A DNA stretch of 64,000 bases from Sphingobium sp. CECT 9361 (GTDB taxonomy: Bacteria; Pseudomonadota; Alphaproteobacteria; Sphingomonadales; Sphingomonadaceae). This document shows, one piece after another, positions 45,888 to 55,772 of this stretch. The number at the start of each line of letters is the position of its first letter. Position 1 is the first letter of the stretch. The position numbers and the translations under genes were made by a program. The DNA lies in contig NZ_CAKKNC010000001.1 of the NCBI RefSeq assembly GCF_918741285.1, positions 186,001 through 250,000 on the forward strand, read 5' to 3'. The notes under the pieces were generated by a model, which ran no database searches, was not told where the DNA came from, and saw nothing but the letters and a program-made list of their open reading frames with translations.

Positions 45888-48641
45888 TTACGCCCCAAAG
45901 GTGCGCTGCCACCAGCCGCGACGGGGATTGCCATCGCTATCTTCGCTTTCGCCAGTCTCCGCCGGGGCTTCCGCCGCAACAGGTTCGGGCGCAGCGGGTT
46001 CGGGCGCTGGTGCCAGAGCAGTAGGCATGTCCGGCTCGCCTTCAACCGCAGCCGATTCGACTGCCGGTTCCGCCGTTGCCGCAGCGGCCTTGCGCCGCGT
46101 GCGCTTGGGCTTCTCAGGCGCAGGTGCTTCGGCGACAGGCACTTCAGCAACAGGTTCGGCTTCCACCGCAGCATCGGCTTTCTTCTTGCGCGTCCGCTTG
46201 GGCTTGGGTGCTTCCTCGGCAGCAGCAGGTTCGCTCGGTGCGACAGCTTCTTCCACTGGCGCTTGTTCCACTGGTGCCTCTTCCACCGGTGCAGCTTCGG
46301 GTGTTGCTTCCGCTGCCTTGCGCGCACGGGGACGACGACGTGTCTTCGGCGCTTCGGCTTCGGGCTCCGGAGCGGCATCCGCGACAGGCGCTTCCTCCGA
46401 TACCGGTGCGGCGCCATCGACAACCACGTCCGCGTTGCTCGCGATCGCATCGTTGGCAACCAGCGATTCGCCTTCGCTCGGCTCACCGCGACGACGACGG
46501 CCACCGCGACGACCGCGACGTCCACGACGACGGGCTTCGGCTTGCTCTTCGCTCACCGGGCCGGACGCATCCTCGCCCGCTTCGCCATCGCTTGCGTCCA
46601 ACTCGCCATTCTCAGCCTGATCGTCTGCTGCCGCAGCATCGTCCGAACCGCCTTCGCTCGCTTCGGAGCCAGGGATTTCGTTGCCCTCTTCGTCGCGACG
46701 TCCACCGCGACGACGACGACGGCGCCGGCGGCGGCGACCGCCTTCGCCTTCCTCGCCTGCCGGTTGGCTGCGTTCGCCACGGCCTTCGCGAGGTGCGCGT
46801 TCCTCGGCCTCTTCGGCTTCGATCTCTTCCTCGATCTCATCCTCTTCCTCGGGCAGATCGTCATCATCCTCTTCGATGATGGGAGAAAAGGTCACGACAT
46901 GCGTCGGCTTCGGCCCACTGGCCTCGACGGACATGCGTGCGCCTTCGACTTCGCCGTCAGGCAGGATCGTGATGGTCACGCCGTAGCGCGTTTCGATCTC
47001 GTCGATCTCATGACGCTTGTTGTTGAGGACGTAAAACGCCGCTTCCTGGCTTGCGCGCAGCACGATGAGCGTACCGCGACCGCGCGCCGCTTCTTCTTCC
47101 AGCATGCGCAGGGCGGACAGGCCCGCCGACGATGCGGTGCGGACTAGGCCGGTGCCTTCGCAATGCGGACATTCGCGGGTGGACGCTTCCAATACCCCGG
47201 TGCGCAGACGCTGGCGGCTCATTTCCATCAGCCCGAAGCCCGAAATGCGGCCAACCTGAATGCGCGCACGGTCGTCTTTCAACGCTTCCTTCATCGCCTT
47301 CTCGACCTTGCGAACATTGCTGTTCACTTCCATGTCGATGAAGTCGATGACGACAAGGCCCGCCATGTCGCGCAGACGCAATTGCCGGGCAATTTCGCGC
47401 GCCGCTTCCAGATTGGTGGCGACCGCCGTCTGTTCGATGCCATGCTCGCGCGTCGACCGGCCAGAGTTGATGTCGATCGATACGAGCGCTTCGGTCGGGT
47501 TGATGACCAGATAGCCGCCCGACTTCAACTGCACGACCGGATTATACATCGCGGCGAGTTGGTCCTCGACGCCAAAGCGCTGGAACAGCGACACGGTGTC
47601 AGCATAATATTTCACCCGCCGCGCATGGCTGGGCATCAGCAGCTTCATGAAGTCCTTCGCTGCGCGATAGCCTTCTTCGCCTTCGACGATCACTTCCTCG
47701 ATATCCTTGTTATAGATATCGCGGATAGCCCGCTTGATGAGGTCGCTGTCGTTGTGGATCAGCTCAGGCGCGGAAGCCTTCAGGGTCTTTTCGCGAATTT
47801 CGTCCCACAAACGCGCGAGATAGTCGAAGTCGCGGCGAATTTCCGGCTTGGTGCGCGCCAGACCGGCGGTGCGCACGATGCAGCCCATGGTTGAGGGCAA
47901 CTGCATTTCGGCAATGATCGACTTCAATCGCTTGCGGTCGGCAGCATTGCTGATCTTCCGGCTGATGCCACCGCCATGCGACGTGTTGGGCATGAGCACG
48001 CAATAGCGACCGGCCAGCGACAAATAGGTCGTGAGCGCCGCGCCCTTGTTGCCGCGTTCTTCCTTGACGACCTGTACCAGCAGCACCTGACGGCGGCGGA
48101 TAACGTCCTGAATCTTGTAACGGCGGCGCAGCGACATGCGCTTGCGACGCAATTCGTCGGCAGCTTCGTCGCCACCCTTGCGGCGGGTGCCGCCACGCGG
48201 CTTTTCCGTGCCCTCTTCGCCGCCTTCGCCCGCTTCGCTTTCTTCGTCGTCGTGATGCTCGTCATCATAGACGGGCGCATCCATTTCCTCGACGTCGCCA
48301 CTCATGGCTGCGTCGTCGTCTTCCTCGGCGCGCAAAGCGGCCTCTTCAGCGGCATGTTCCCGCTCTTCTGCGAGAAGGGCTTCGCGGTCCTCCTTGGGAA
48401 TCTGGTAATAATCCGGGTGGATTTCCGAGAAAGCAAGGAAGCCGTGACGGTTGCCGCCGTAGTCGACAAACGCCGCCTGCAGCGATGGTTCGACTCGCGT
48501 TACCTTGGCGAGATAGATATTGCCCTTGAGCTGTTTGTGCTCGGTGGACTCGAAATCAAATTCCTCGATTCGGTTTCCCTTGACGATGGCGACACGGGTT
48601 TCTTCCCGGTGGCGCGCATCGATCATCATACGCAGTGTCAT
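45888..48641 (-). CDS. rne: Ribonuclease E/G
   Basis: 917 aa. S1 domain at the N-terminus interrupted by a long acidic/basic insert (about residues 90-185: runs of E/D then RRKGG and RRRYKIQDV), as known in alphaproteobacteria. Catalytic aspartates lie in ALVSIDINSGR and LVVIDFIDME; the Zn-link cysteines are in CPHCEGTG. The C-terminal 330 residues are disordered, with Arg-rich RRRRRRRRRGG blocks and Ala/Pro/Glu repeats that would bind RNA and degradosome partners, ending in the short motif RRGWWQRTFGA. Central enzyme of mRNA decay and rRNA processing. Preceded by a structured leader. Confidence 0.95.
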   Translation of the reverse strand: MTLRMMIDARHREETRVAIVKGNRIEEFDFESTEHKQLKGNIYLAKVTRVEPSLQAAFVDYGGNRHGFLAFSEIHPDYYQIPKEDREALLAEEREHAAEEAALRAEEDDDAAMSGDVEEMDAPVYDDEHHDDEESEAGEGGEEGTEKPRGGTRRKGGDEAADELRRKRMSLRRRYKIQDVIRRRQVLLVQVVKEERGNKGAALTTYLSLAGRYCVLMPNTSHGGGISRKISNAADRKRLKSIIAEMQLPSTMGCIVRTAGLARTKPEIRRDFDYLARLWDEIREKTLKASAPELIHNDSDLIKRAIRDIYNKDIEEVIVEGEEGYRAAKDFMKLLMPSHARRVKYYADTVSLFQRFGVEDQLAAMYNPVVQLKSGGYLVINPTEALVSIDINSGRSTREHGIEQTAVATNLEAAREIARQLRLRDMAGLVVIDFIDMEVNSNVRKVEKAMKEALKDDRARIQVGRISGFGLMEMSRQRLRTGVLEASTRECPHCEGTGLVRTASSAGLSALRMLEEEAARGRGTLIVLRASQEAAFYVLNNKRHEIDEIETRYGVTITILPDGEVEGARMSVEASGPKPTHVVTFSPIIEEDDDDLPEEEDEIEEEIEAEEAEERAPREGRGERSQPAGEEGEGGRRRRRRRRRRGGRRDEEGNEIPGSEASEGGSDDAAAADDQAENGELDASDGEAGEDASGPVSEEQAEARRRGRRGRRGGRRRRGEPSEGESLVANDAIASNADVVVDGAAPVSEEAPVADAAPEPEAEAPKTRRRPRARKAAEATPEAAPVEEAPVEQAPVEEAVAPSEPAAAEEAPKPKRTRKKKADAAVEAEPVAEVPVAEAPAPEKPKRTRRKAAAATAEPAVESAAVEGEPDMPTALAPAPEPAAPEPVAAEAPAETGESEDSDGNPRRGWWQRTFGA

Positions 48642-48664
48642 TCAATATACTCCGGGCGTGGCGG

Positions 48665-48682
48665 CCGACGGCAAGGCGTCGG
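48665..48682 (-). promoter_or_regulatory. rne: Hairpin next to the rne ribosome-binding site
   Basis: CCGACG / CGTCGG with a 6-nt loop, about 25 nt before the rne start in the transcript. E. coli rne is autoregulated through leader hairpins; a similar role here is inference. Confidence 0.45.
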
Positions 48683-48850
48683 GCGGGCACGCGAAAGGTG
48701 GGGGACGGCCGGGGCCTGCGCGTCGACAATGGCAAAAGCCAAAGCGACGCGTGCTGGAGCATCGTCCGGGTTTGATGGATATTATGTGCGTCTGCTGCAG
48801 GGGCAGGGCCGGTATCGATTCCGGGCCGGGCAAGTGCCGTCCACGCCCCA

Positions 48851-48867
48851 AGGCCCGTTTCGGGCCT
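48851..48867 (-). promoter_or_regulatory. rne: Perfect 7-bp hairpin in the rne leader
   Basis: AGGCCCG / CGGGCCT with a 3-nt loop, 210 nt upstream of the rne start. It may be a leader structure or an attenuator-like element. Confidence 0.4.
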
Positions 48868-49150
48868 GATCGGGAACGTGGAAAAATGCCTCATGCAGCG
48901 TCAACCTGTTGGATCGCCCTCACGATTGGCGGCGATTCGTAAGCGTCTCGGGCGTCTCCCGCAGATATGCGGACTTTCCGGGACGTTGAAGGGGTAGCAG
49001 TCACAGGACGATGGGGCAACGGCGGCCCTGAATTTTTTGTTACAATCGTCTTTCCGACGTCCAGTCAGCACAATGCGCGCTTTATGGTAAACAAAAGGTT
49101 AAAGGAATTTGGGCTGGACGGGCCTACCCGATACCGGGCAGGATCATTCG

Positions 49151-50026
49151 ATGCTGACTGCTCTTGCCTTGGGTTTCGTCCTGTCGACCGGAACGCCACC
49201 GGCACAGAGCCGCGCGCTGGCGCAAATTGCCCATAATGCGCGGCCCCCGCGCAAGACGCACAGCATTACTGTGCCAATCCCACCTGCTTCCAGTGCGGTG
49301 GCGCTGCCCACGGTCGAAGGGCCGCGCGATTCCTCACGACCGTTGGTGGTTGTCGATGCGGGGCATGGCGGGCATGATCCGGGCGCGAGCAATGCCCAAA
49401 ATGGCGTACGGGAAAAGGACGTGACGCTGGCCATCGCCCGGGCCATTCGCGCCAAGCTGTTGGCCACCGGTCGCATAAGAGTGGCGCTTACCCGCGACGA
49501 CGACCGCTTTCTGGTATTGCAGGAACGCTCCGGCATTGCGCGCCGCCTGAGTGCCGACCTCTTTATTTCCATTCATGCCGACGCCGCCGAGAATCTCGAA
49601 GCCCATGGTGCGACCGTGTACACCCTTTCCGAAACGGCGTCCGACCGGGAAGCGGCGCGCCTTGCTGCACGCGAGAACAAGGCCGACATCATCAACGGCA
49701 TCAATCTGGGCGATCAGCAATCCGATGTCTCTTCGATTCTCATCGATCTGACCCAAAGGGAAACCATGACGCTGTCGGCAAACTTCGCGCGTCTTTTGCA
49801 GCGCGAGGCTGCACCGTTCGTCCCGTTCCGTAGCGCATCGCATCGCTTTGCCTCGCTGATCGTACTCAAGGCGCCGGACACGCCATCGGTATTGTTCGAG
49901 ACAGGCTATATCAGCAACACTCAGGACGCGGCTTTCCTCGAATCGCCTGCAGGCAGGCAGCGGATCGCCAACGGCGTGGCGCGGGCAATTGAAGTCTATT
50001 TCGCACGCAAAGCCACTGCGCCCTGA
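49151..50026 (+). CDS. N-acetylmuramoyl-L-alanine amidase (Amidase_3)
   Basis: 291 aa from ATG 49151. Signal peptide-like N-terminus (MLTALALGFVLSTGTPPAQS). Zinc ligands H in VVDAGHGGHDPGA, E in VREKDVTLA, H in FISIHADA; catalytic Glu in LFETGYISN. Cleaves the amide between muramic acid and the stem peptide during division or recycling. Its neighbour is PBP1A on the same strand 60 bp downstream. No AMIN domain. Confidence 0.92.
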   Translation: MLTALALGFVLSTGTPPAQSRALAQIAHNARPPRKTHSITVPIPPASSAVALPTVEGPRDSSRPLVVVDAGHGGHDPGASNAQNGVREKDVTLAIARAIRAKLLATGRIRVALTRDDDRFLVLQERSGIARRLSADLFISIHADAAENLEAHGATVYTLSETASDREAARLAARENKADIINGINLGDQQSDVSSILIDLTQRETMTLSANFARLLQREAAPFVPFRSASHRFASLIVLKAPDTPSVLFETGYISNTQDAAFLESPAGRQRIANGVARAIEVYFARKATAP

Positions 50027-50086
50027 TGCCAACCCGATGCGGCCACCCTTGTCCTCTTTGGGTTAGCGCCCTAAAGCCTCTTCCCG

Positions 50087-52636
50087 ATGGATGAGGCTGC
50101 CCCGACCCCCCCGGATGATCAGGACTTCCGCTATCGCGTCCGCCGGGATGCGGGCGGTGCGTTTGCGCGTCTGAAGGAACGGCTGAGCGAGCGCTGGGAC
50201 AATCGCTGGTTCCGGCTGGCCAGCTATGCCCTGTGCGGCGTGTTTTTGGCGATTGCGCTCTTCTGGCTGATCTTCGCGCGCGGACTGCCCGACGCTGCTA
50301 CCTTGCTGCAATATGAGCCGCCGTTGCCCACCATCGTGCGTGATATCAATGGCCAGCCGATCCACAGCTACGCTCGCGAACGGCGGGTGCAACTGCAATA
50401 TGCCGACTACCCTCCGATGCTGGTCAAGGCCTATCTGGCGGCAGAGGACAAGACGTTCTTCTCGCACCATGGTGTCGATTTCCCCGGATTTGCAGGCGCG
50501 GTGGTCGACTATGTCAGCAAGCTCGGCTCTGGTCAGCGCGCGCGCGGTGGCTCAACGATCACGCAACAGGTTGCCAAGAACCTGCTGATCGGTGACGAAT
50601 ATTCGCCCACCCGCAAAGTGAAGGAAATGATCCTGGCGTGGCGCATCGAAAATGCGCTGACCAAGCAACAGATCCTCGAACTCTATCTCAATCAGATTTT
50701 TCTGGGTCGCAATGCCTATGGCGTTCAGGCTGCTGCCCAAGCCTATTTCGACAAGGACGTGGGCGAACTGACGTTGCCGGAAATGGCGTATCTTGCCATT
50801 CTGCCTAAGGGGCCAGCAAACTATCGCCCTGAAAGCCCCACCGGCCTTGCCCGTGCATTGGAACGGCGCAACTGGGCGTTGGGCGAAATGCTGAGCAACG
50901 GTTTCATTACTCAGCAACAGCATGATGCTGCAAAGGCCACCGATCTTGGTACGGTCGCGCCTCATGGCTCGCCCTATGGCACGGCAGGAGGCTATTATAT
51001 CGAGGAAGTACGGCGGCGCCTGATTCAGCGGTTTGGGGAAAAGCCGGAAGATGGCCCGAACAGCGTGTACGCGGGAGGCCTCTGGGTGCGGACGCCGATG
51101 GACCCGGAGATGCAGAAGCTGACGACAACGGCCCTGCGCGCCGGATTGCAGCGTTACGATGCAGGCAAGGGCTGGTCCGGCCCCGTTGGGAAGATCAACA
51201 TCGACAATGGCTGGCAGCGCGAAATGGCCGCCAGCTCTATCGGGATCGACTATGAAAACTGGCGGATTGCCGCGGTTTTATCGAGGGATAGTAATGCTGC
51301 ACGTGTCGGCTTTTCCGGTGGCGAAACCGGCATCTTGCCTCGCGAAGCTGCCCAGACCCCCTATCGGCGCATCGGTGGCCCGGCGTTCAATGGCCTGAAA
51401 CCCGGCGATCTGATCGCAGTGGCGCGCAACGGCGGCAACTGGATGCTACGCAACGTGCCCGAAGTGTCGGGCGCAATGGTCGTGGAGGAGACGCGCAGCG
51501 GTCGTATCCACGCCATTCAGGGCGGCTTCGACGCGCGCTTGTCGGCGTATAACCGCGCGACACAAGCGCAGCGGCAACCCGGCTCCACGATCAAGCCGTT
51601 CGTCTATGCCGCTGCCCTCGACAGCGGCATGACGCCCGCCTCGATCATCGTCGATGGCCCGTTCTGCGTCTATCAGGGTGGTCGCCTTGGCCAAAAATGC
51701 TTTAAGAATTTCTCCGGCGCTTCCGCCGGTCCGCAAACGATGCGCTGGGGCGTCGAGCAATCGCGCAACCTGATGACGGTCCGCGCGGCGTCGCAAACGG
51801 GCATGGAGCGCGTCGTCAAGACCATTAAGACGATGGGCATCGGCGATTATCAACCCTATCTGTCCTTCGCTCTGGGTGCTGGCGAAACAACGGTCGAAAA
51901 ACTGACCAACGCTTATGCCATGCTGGTCAATCACGGCCGCGCGCTCAGCCCCAAGGTCATGGACTATGTGCAGGACCGCCGGGGTAAGGTGATCTGGCCG
52001 GATCGTTGGCGTCCCTGCGACAATTGCAACATGCCGAACTGGGACGGCAAATCGATGCCGCGCTTCACGCCCGAAGGTCGGCAGTTGATGAACCCCATGA
52101 CCGCTTATCAGGTCGTCCACATCACCGAAGGCGTCGTTCAGCGTGGCACGGCTACCGTGCTGCGCGATCTCGACCGGCCTTTGTTCGGCAAGACCGGCAC
52201 CACCAACGGTCCGACCAACGTGTGGTTCGTCGGCGGATCGCCCGATCTCGTCGCAGGCGTCTATCTGGGATATGATACGCCGCGCAGCCTTGGCGGATAC
52301 GCACAGGGCGGTCGGATTGCCGCGCCTATCTGGAAACAGGCGATGGCGCCGATTTTGGCCAAGATGCCCAAGACACCCTTTATCGCACCCAACGGTATCC
52401 GCATGGTCCGCATCGACCGCCGCTCGGGCAAGCGCGTCTACGGCGCATGGCCGACCGACGATCCAAAGGCAGCGGTTATCTGGGAAGCGTTCAAACCCGA
52501 ATCCGAACCTCGCCGGACGATCCGCAAGGACGAAGTCGATGCGCAGGAAAAGGTAGCCGCGGCGCGCGCTGCGAGCGCGGCAGGACGTCCGAGAAACGAT
52601 GGCGACTTTATCCAGCAGCAAGGCGGCATATATTAG
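50087..52636 (+). CDS. mrcA: Penicillin-binding protein 1A
   Basis: 849 aa class A PBP. N-terminal membrane helix (ALCGVFLAIALFWLIFA), GT51 transglycosylase domain with E in AAEDKTFFSHHGVD and RGGSTITQQVAKNLL, an OB-like insert, then transpeptidase with SxxK in GSTIKPF, SRN in QSRNLMT and KTGTT. Polymerises and cross-links peptidoglycan in the periplasm. Functionally matched to the upstream amidase. Confidence 0.95.
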   Translation: MDEAAPTPPDDQDFRYRVRRDAGGAFARLKERLSERWDNRWFRLASYALCGVFLAIALFWLIFARGLPDAATLLQYEPPLPTIVRDINGQPIHSYARERRVQLQYADYPPMLVKAYLAAEDKTFFSHHGVDFPGFAGAVVDYVSKLGSGQRARGGSTITQQVAKNLLIGDEYSPTRKVKEMILAWRIENALTKQQILELYLNQIFLGRNAYGVQAAAQAYFDKDVGELTLPEMAYLAILPKGPANYRPESPTGLARALERRNWALGEMLSNGFITQQQHDAAKATDLGTVAPHGSPYGTAGGYYIEEVRRRLIQRFGEKPEDGPNSVYAGGLWVRTPMDPEMQKLTTTALRAGLQRYDAGKGWSGPVGKINIDNGWQREMAASSIGIDYENWRIAAVLSRDSNAARVGFSGGETGILPREAAQTPYRRIGGPAFNGLKPGDLIAVARNGGNWMLRNVPEVSGAMVVEETRSGRIHAIQGGFDARLSAYNRATQAQRQPGSTIKPFVYAAALDSGMTPASIIVDGPFCVYQGGRLGQKCFKNFSGASAGPQTMRWGVEQSRNLMTVRAASQTGMERVVKTIKTMGIGDYQPYLSFALGAGETTVEKLTNAYAMLVNHGRALSPKVMDYVQDRRGKVIWPDRWRPCDNCNMPNWDGKSMPRFTPEGRQLMNPMTAYQVVHITEGVVQRGTATVLRDLDRPLFGKTGTTNGPTNVWFVGGSPDLVAGVYLGYDTPRSLGGYAQGGRIAAPIWKQAMAPILAKMPKTPFIAPNGIRMVRIDRRSGKRVYGAWPTDDPKAAVIWEAFKPESEPRRTIRKDEVDAQEKVAAARAASAAGRPRNDGDFIQQQGGIY

Positions 52637-52723
52637 TGTCCTAGGATGATTGAAGGCACATCAGTATTACCCGATCCGGGTTTGATGACTTCGGACGAAT
52701 GAATTTGATTTTGGAGACCAGAC

Positions 52724-53851
52724 ATGCGCGCCGAAGCGCAGCAACATATCGACCGTATCGACGCCGCTCTCGACCTTCTGCGACGTTTTCTCGACTGGGA
52801 CCGGGCGCTGCGGCGTCTGGACGAGCTGAACGCGCGCGTTGAGGATTCCAGCCTGTGGGACGATCCCAAAAAAGCGCAGGAAGTGATGCGTGAGCGCACC
52901 CGGCTGGACAGCGCGATCAACGCAACGCGCGCCATCGACAGCGAAAAGGCCGACACCGCCGAACTCATCGAAATGGCCGAAGCCGAAGGCGACGAGGCCA
53001 TGATATCCGAAGCGATCCAGTCGCTAAAGGATCTCGCCGACCGCGCCGATCAGGACAAGGTGAAGGCGCTGCTCGCCGGGGAAGCTGACGGCAACGACAC
53101 CTATCTGGAAATCCATGCGGGCGCAGGGGGCACCGAAAGCCAGGATTGGGCCGAAATGCTCCAGCGTATGTATGTCCGCTGGGCCGAACGGCGTGGATAT
53201 AAAGTCGAGATCGTCGACTATCATGGCGGTGAGCAGGCAGGCATCAAATCGGCGACGCTGCTGATCAAAGGTGAGAATGCCTATGGCTATGCCAAGACCG
53301 AAAGCGGCGTGCATCGGCTTGTCCGCATCAGCCCTTATGACAGCTCTGCGCGTCGGCACACCAGCTTCTCGTCCGTCTGGGTCTATCCGGTGATCGATGA
53401 CAATATCGATATTGAAGTCAACGAAGGCGATCTCAAGATCGATACCTATCGCGCGTCCGGCGCAGGCGGGCAGCACATTAACACCACCGATTCCGCCGTT
53501 CGTATCACGCATATCCCGACGGGTATCATCGTCGCCTGCCAGAACCAGCGCAGCCAGCACAAGAACAAGGCGGAAGCCATGAACATGCTGAAAGCGCGGA
53601 TGTATGAGGCTGAACTTCAGCGTCGCGAAGCCGCCGCCAGCGCGGAACATGCGTCCAAATCCGATATCGGTTGGGGGCATCAGATCCGCTCCTATGTGTT
53701 GCAACCCTATCAGATGGTGAAGGATCTGCGCACCGGCGTCGTTTCGACGGCGCCGGACGATGTGCTCGACGGTGCACTCGATCCCTATATGGCTGCTGCC
53801 CTGTCGCAGAAGGTGAGCGGCGAAACGGTCGTCGTTGAGGATGTGGATTAA
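52724..53851 (+). CDS. prfB: Peptide chain release factor 2
   Basis: 375 aa. Ends translation at UGA and UAA. GGQ in [15 protein letters not shown], and the codon-recognition region [17 protein letters not shown], where the E. coli SPF reads SPY, as in other alphaproteobacterial RF2. The frame is continuous: at the place of the E. coli autoregulatory frameshift (near codons 20-26, LRRFLDWD) there is no in-frame UGA. Confidence 0.96.
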   Translation: MRAEAQQHIDRIDAALDLLRRFLDWDRALRRLDELNARVEDSSLWDDPKKAQEVMRERTRLDSAINATRAIDSEKADTAELIEMAEAEGDEAMISEAIQSLKDLADRADQDKVKALLAGEADGNDTYLEIHAGAGGTESQDWAEMLQRMYVRWAERRGYKVEIVDYHGGEQAGIKSATLLIKGENAYGYAKTESGVHRLVRISPYDSSARRHTSFSSVWVYPVIDDNIDIEVNEGDLKIDTYRASGAGGQHINTTDSAVRITHIPTGIIVACQNQRSQHKNKAEAMNMLKARMYEAELQRREAAASAEHASKSDIGWGHQIRSYVLQPYQMVKDLRTGVVSTAPDDVLDGALDPYMAAALSQKVSGETVVVEDVD

Positions 53852-53853
53852 CG

Positions 53854-54561
53854 ATGCGCATTGGTCTGCTCGCCTCGATGGTGCTGCTGGCCAGTTGCAG
53901 CGCGTCCGGCGACGCCAACCGCCCTACGTCTGCGAATGCCTTCCCCAAGGCGGACCGCCCCGTTGCACCGATCGTGTCGACGCGGTGGTCGACTGAGGAA
54001 GCGCGCGACCGTGTCAACGAAGCGGAAGACATCATGGATCTGACGGGCATCCGCCCAGGCATGACGGTCGCCGATATCGGTGCGGGCGAAGGCTATTATA
54101 CCGTGCGCCTGGCCAAACGGGTCGGGCCGAACGGGCGCGTGCTGGCCCAGGACATACTGGCCGAAGTCATCGACGCGCTGGGGCGTCGCGTGACCCGTGA
54201 AGACTGGAACAACGTCAGCGTCAAGCTAGGGACATCGGACGATCCCAAGCTGCCGGCCAATAGCTTCGACCGCGTGCTGATGGTGCATATGTATCATGAG
54301 ATCGCGGAACCCTATGCCTTCCTGTGGAACCTGCATCCGGCACTCAAGAAAGATGGTGAGGTCATCGTCGTTGACGCCAATCGTCCGACACAGCAACATG
54401 GCACGCCGCCCCGTCTGCTGGCCTGCGAGTTTGCCGCAGTCGGCTATCGGCTGGAGCAGGTCATCGCGCGCCCCAGTGCAGGGGGCTATCTCGCCCGTTT
54501 CCGCAAAATAGCGGCGCGACCCAAACCCGCGAATATCGTTGCCTGTGCGTTACGAGAATGA
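53854..54561 (+). CDS. SAM-dependent methyltransferase with lipoprotein signal
   Basis: 235 aa. N-terminus MRIGLLASMVLLASCSASG is a classical lipoprotein signal with lipobox LASC (C15). Then a class I methyltransferase fold: motif I VADIGAGEGYYTVRLAKRVG, acidic loop AQDI, motif II-like FDRVLMVHMYHEI, and EVIVVDANRP. Starts 2 bp after prfB, so cotranslated. A periplasmic location would be odd for a SAM enzyme, so either SAM is not the ligand, or the signal is not processed. Similar proteins are annotated simply as methyltransferases. Confidence 0.82.
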   Translation: MRIGLLASMVLLASCSASGDANRPTSANAFPKADRPVAPIVSTRWSTEEARDRVNEAEDIMDLTGIRPGMTVADIGAGEGYYTVRLAKRVGPNGRVLAQDILAEVIDALGRRVTREDWNNVSVKLGTSDDPKLPANSFDRVLMVHMYHEIAEPYAFLWNLHPALKKDGEVIVVDANRPTQQHGTPPRLLACEFAAVGYRLEQVIARPSAGGYLARFRKIAARPKPANIVACALRE

Positions 54562-54617
54562 TGGGACGTGTCGGCTTTTAGCCATTCCCTAATCTTTGAC
54601 CGATACAGGCAGGCGTT

Positions 54618-55763
54618 ATGGATATGGCGCCCGACCCCGCCCTGAAGCCCGCAAAGGGCAACCTCTTGCCGATCCTGTCGGGCCAGACGCAGGATGCGCG
54701 CTGGGCTGCGCTGGCCGATGCAGCGGCCGAACCCAATGCCTTTTATGCGCCGGACATGTTCCGCGCTGCGCTCGATCATCTCGATGAAAGTAAGTCGGTT
54801 CGGCTGATCGAGGTTTTCGACGGCATTTTACTCATCGGCTTATTGCCTGTGATGGTCACCACGCGCCATGGACGATTACCCATGGCTACCGTCGCCAACT
54901 GGATGCATGCGCATTGTTTTCTCGGCACGCCAATGATCCGTTCGGGGCGGGAGCAAGACGCATGGGCGGGGTTCCTGCGACAACTGGACTGTGCGGATTG
55001 GGCACCACATTTTCTCCATCTACGCGGGCTCGACGCTGCGGGAGCCAATGCCGCCGCCCTCGAAGCAGTCTGTGTGACGCAAGGCCGCCCGTTCCGCGAA
55101 ATCGGCCGCTACGACCGTGCGCTCTTGCGATCCGACCTGTCGGCGGAAGCCTATTGGGACGCAAATGTTCGGCCAAAAAAGCGCAAGGAAATTCGCCGCC
55201 TGCAAAAGCGTCTGGCCGATCTGGGTGCTGTGGAAAGCCGGATGCTGACAGACGCTGTAGACCTGTCGCACTGGTGCTCGGAGTTTCTTGCGCTGGAATC
55301 GTCAGGATGGAAGGGGCGCCAAAAGACGGCTTTGTCTTGTGCTTCCCATGACGCCGCATTCTTTCGTGCGGCCACCGCGGCGGCCATGGCGAACGGCAAT
55401 CTTGAATTTCTGCGTATAGACCTTGATGATCGCGCCATCGCCATGTTGGTGAATTTTCGTCATCTCGATGGCGCCTTTTCGTTCAAGATTGCTATCGATG
55501 AGGAATTGGGGCGCTTTTCCCCGGGGGTATTGATCGAAATAGATAATCTGCGCGCTGTGCAGACAAGTTCGGCCATCTCGTGGATGGACAGTTGCGCCGC
55601 GCCGGACCACGCGATGATAGATAGCTTATGGGGCGAGCGACGCAGCATCGCGCAGTATCGTGTCGCTCTGCGCGGTTCGGGCGTGCAACGCGCCCATCGC
55701 GCCGCCGCTTTCACAATGGCCAACGCCCTTGAGCGGTTCACCGCCTTCATCAAAGGAAGATAG
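54618..55763 (+). CDS. GNAT/FemAB-like acyltransferase (CelD/BcsL type), first copy
   Basis: 381 aa, soluble. The acetyltransferase_6 core is visible: NVRPKKRKEIRRLQKRLADLG followed by LSHWCSEFLALESSGWKGRQKT, then GNLEFLRIDLDDRAIAMLVNF and FSFKIAIDEELGRFSPGVLIEID. Family members transfer acyl or aminoacyl groups. The substrate is unknown. 9 bp upstream of the JmjC gene, so same operon, and a second family member lies convergently just beyond. Confidence 0.8.
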   Translation: MDMAPDPALKPAKGNLLPILSGQTQDARWAALADAAAEPNAFYAPDMFRAALDHLDESKSVRLIEVFDGILLIGLLPVMVTTRHGRLPMATVANWMHAHCFLGTPMIRSGREQDAWAGFLRQLDCADWAPHFLHLRGLDAAGANAAALEAVCVTQGRPFREIGRYDRALLRSDLSAEAYWDANVRPKKRKEIRRLQKRLADLGAVESRMLTDAVDLSHWCSEFLALESSGWKGRQKTALSCASHDAAFFRAATAAAMANGNLEFLRIDLDDRAIAMLVNFRHLDGAFSFKIAIDEELGRFSPGVLIEIDNLRAVQTSSAISWMDSCAAPDHAMIDSLWGERRSIAQYRVALRGSGVQRAHRAAAFTMANALERFTAFIKGR

Positions 55764-55772
55764 GCAGCACCC

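Larger units (their letters stand above)
48642..49150. other. 509-bp non-coding region: rne leader and amidase promoter
   Basis: No convincing gene. The left part is a probable rne 5' leader with two perfect hairpins (48665-48682 and 48851-48867). The right part is AT-richer (TTTTTTGTTACAATCG, GGTAAACAAAAGGTTAAAGG) and probably holds divergent promoters. Short open frames here lack ribosome-binding sites and have shadow-like codon use. Confidence 0.55.

Noticed and set aside
46480..46760. Short direct repeats in the rne coding region
   Set aside because: They are codon repeats for Arg-rich blocks (CGA/CGT/CGG/CGC) within the disordered tail, not a mobile or CRISPR repeat.
45813..47147. 444-aa plus-strand frame rich in Phe/Arg/Cys
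   Set aside because: Antisense to the low-complexity C-terminus of RNase E; it is a mirror of Arg/Glu/Ala repeats.
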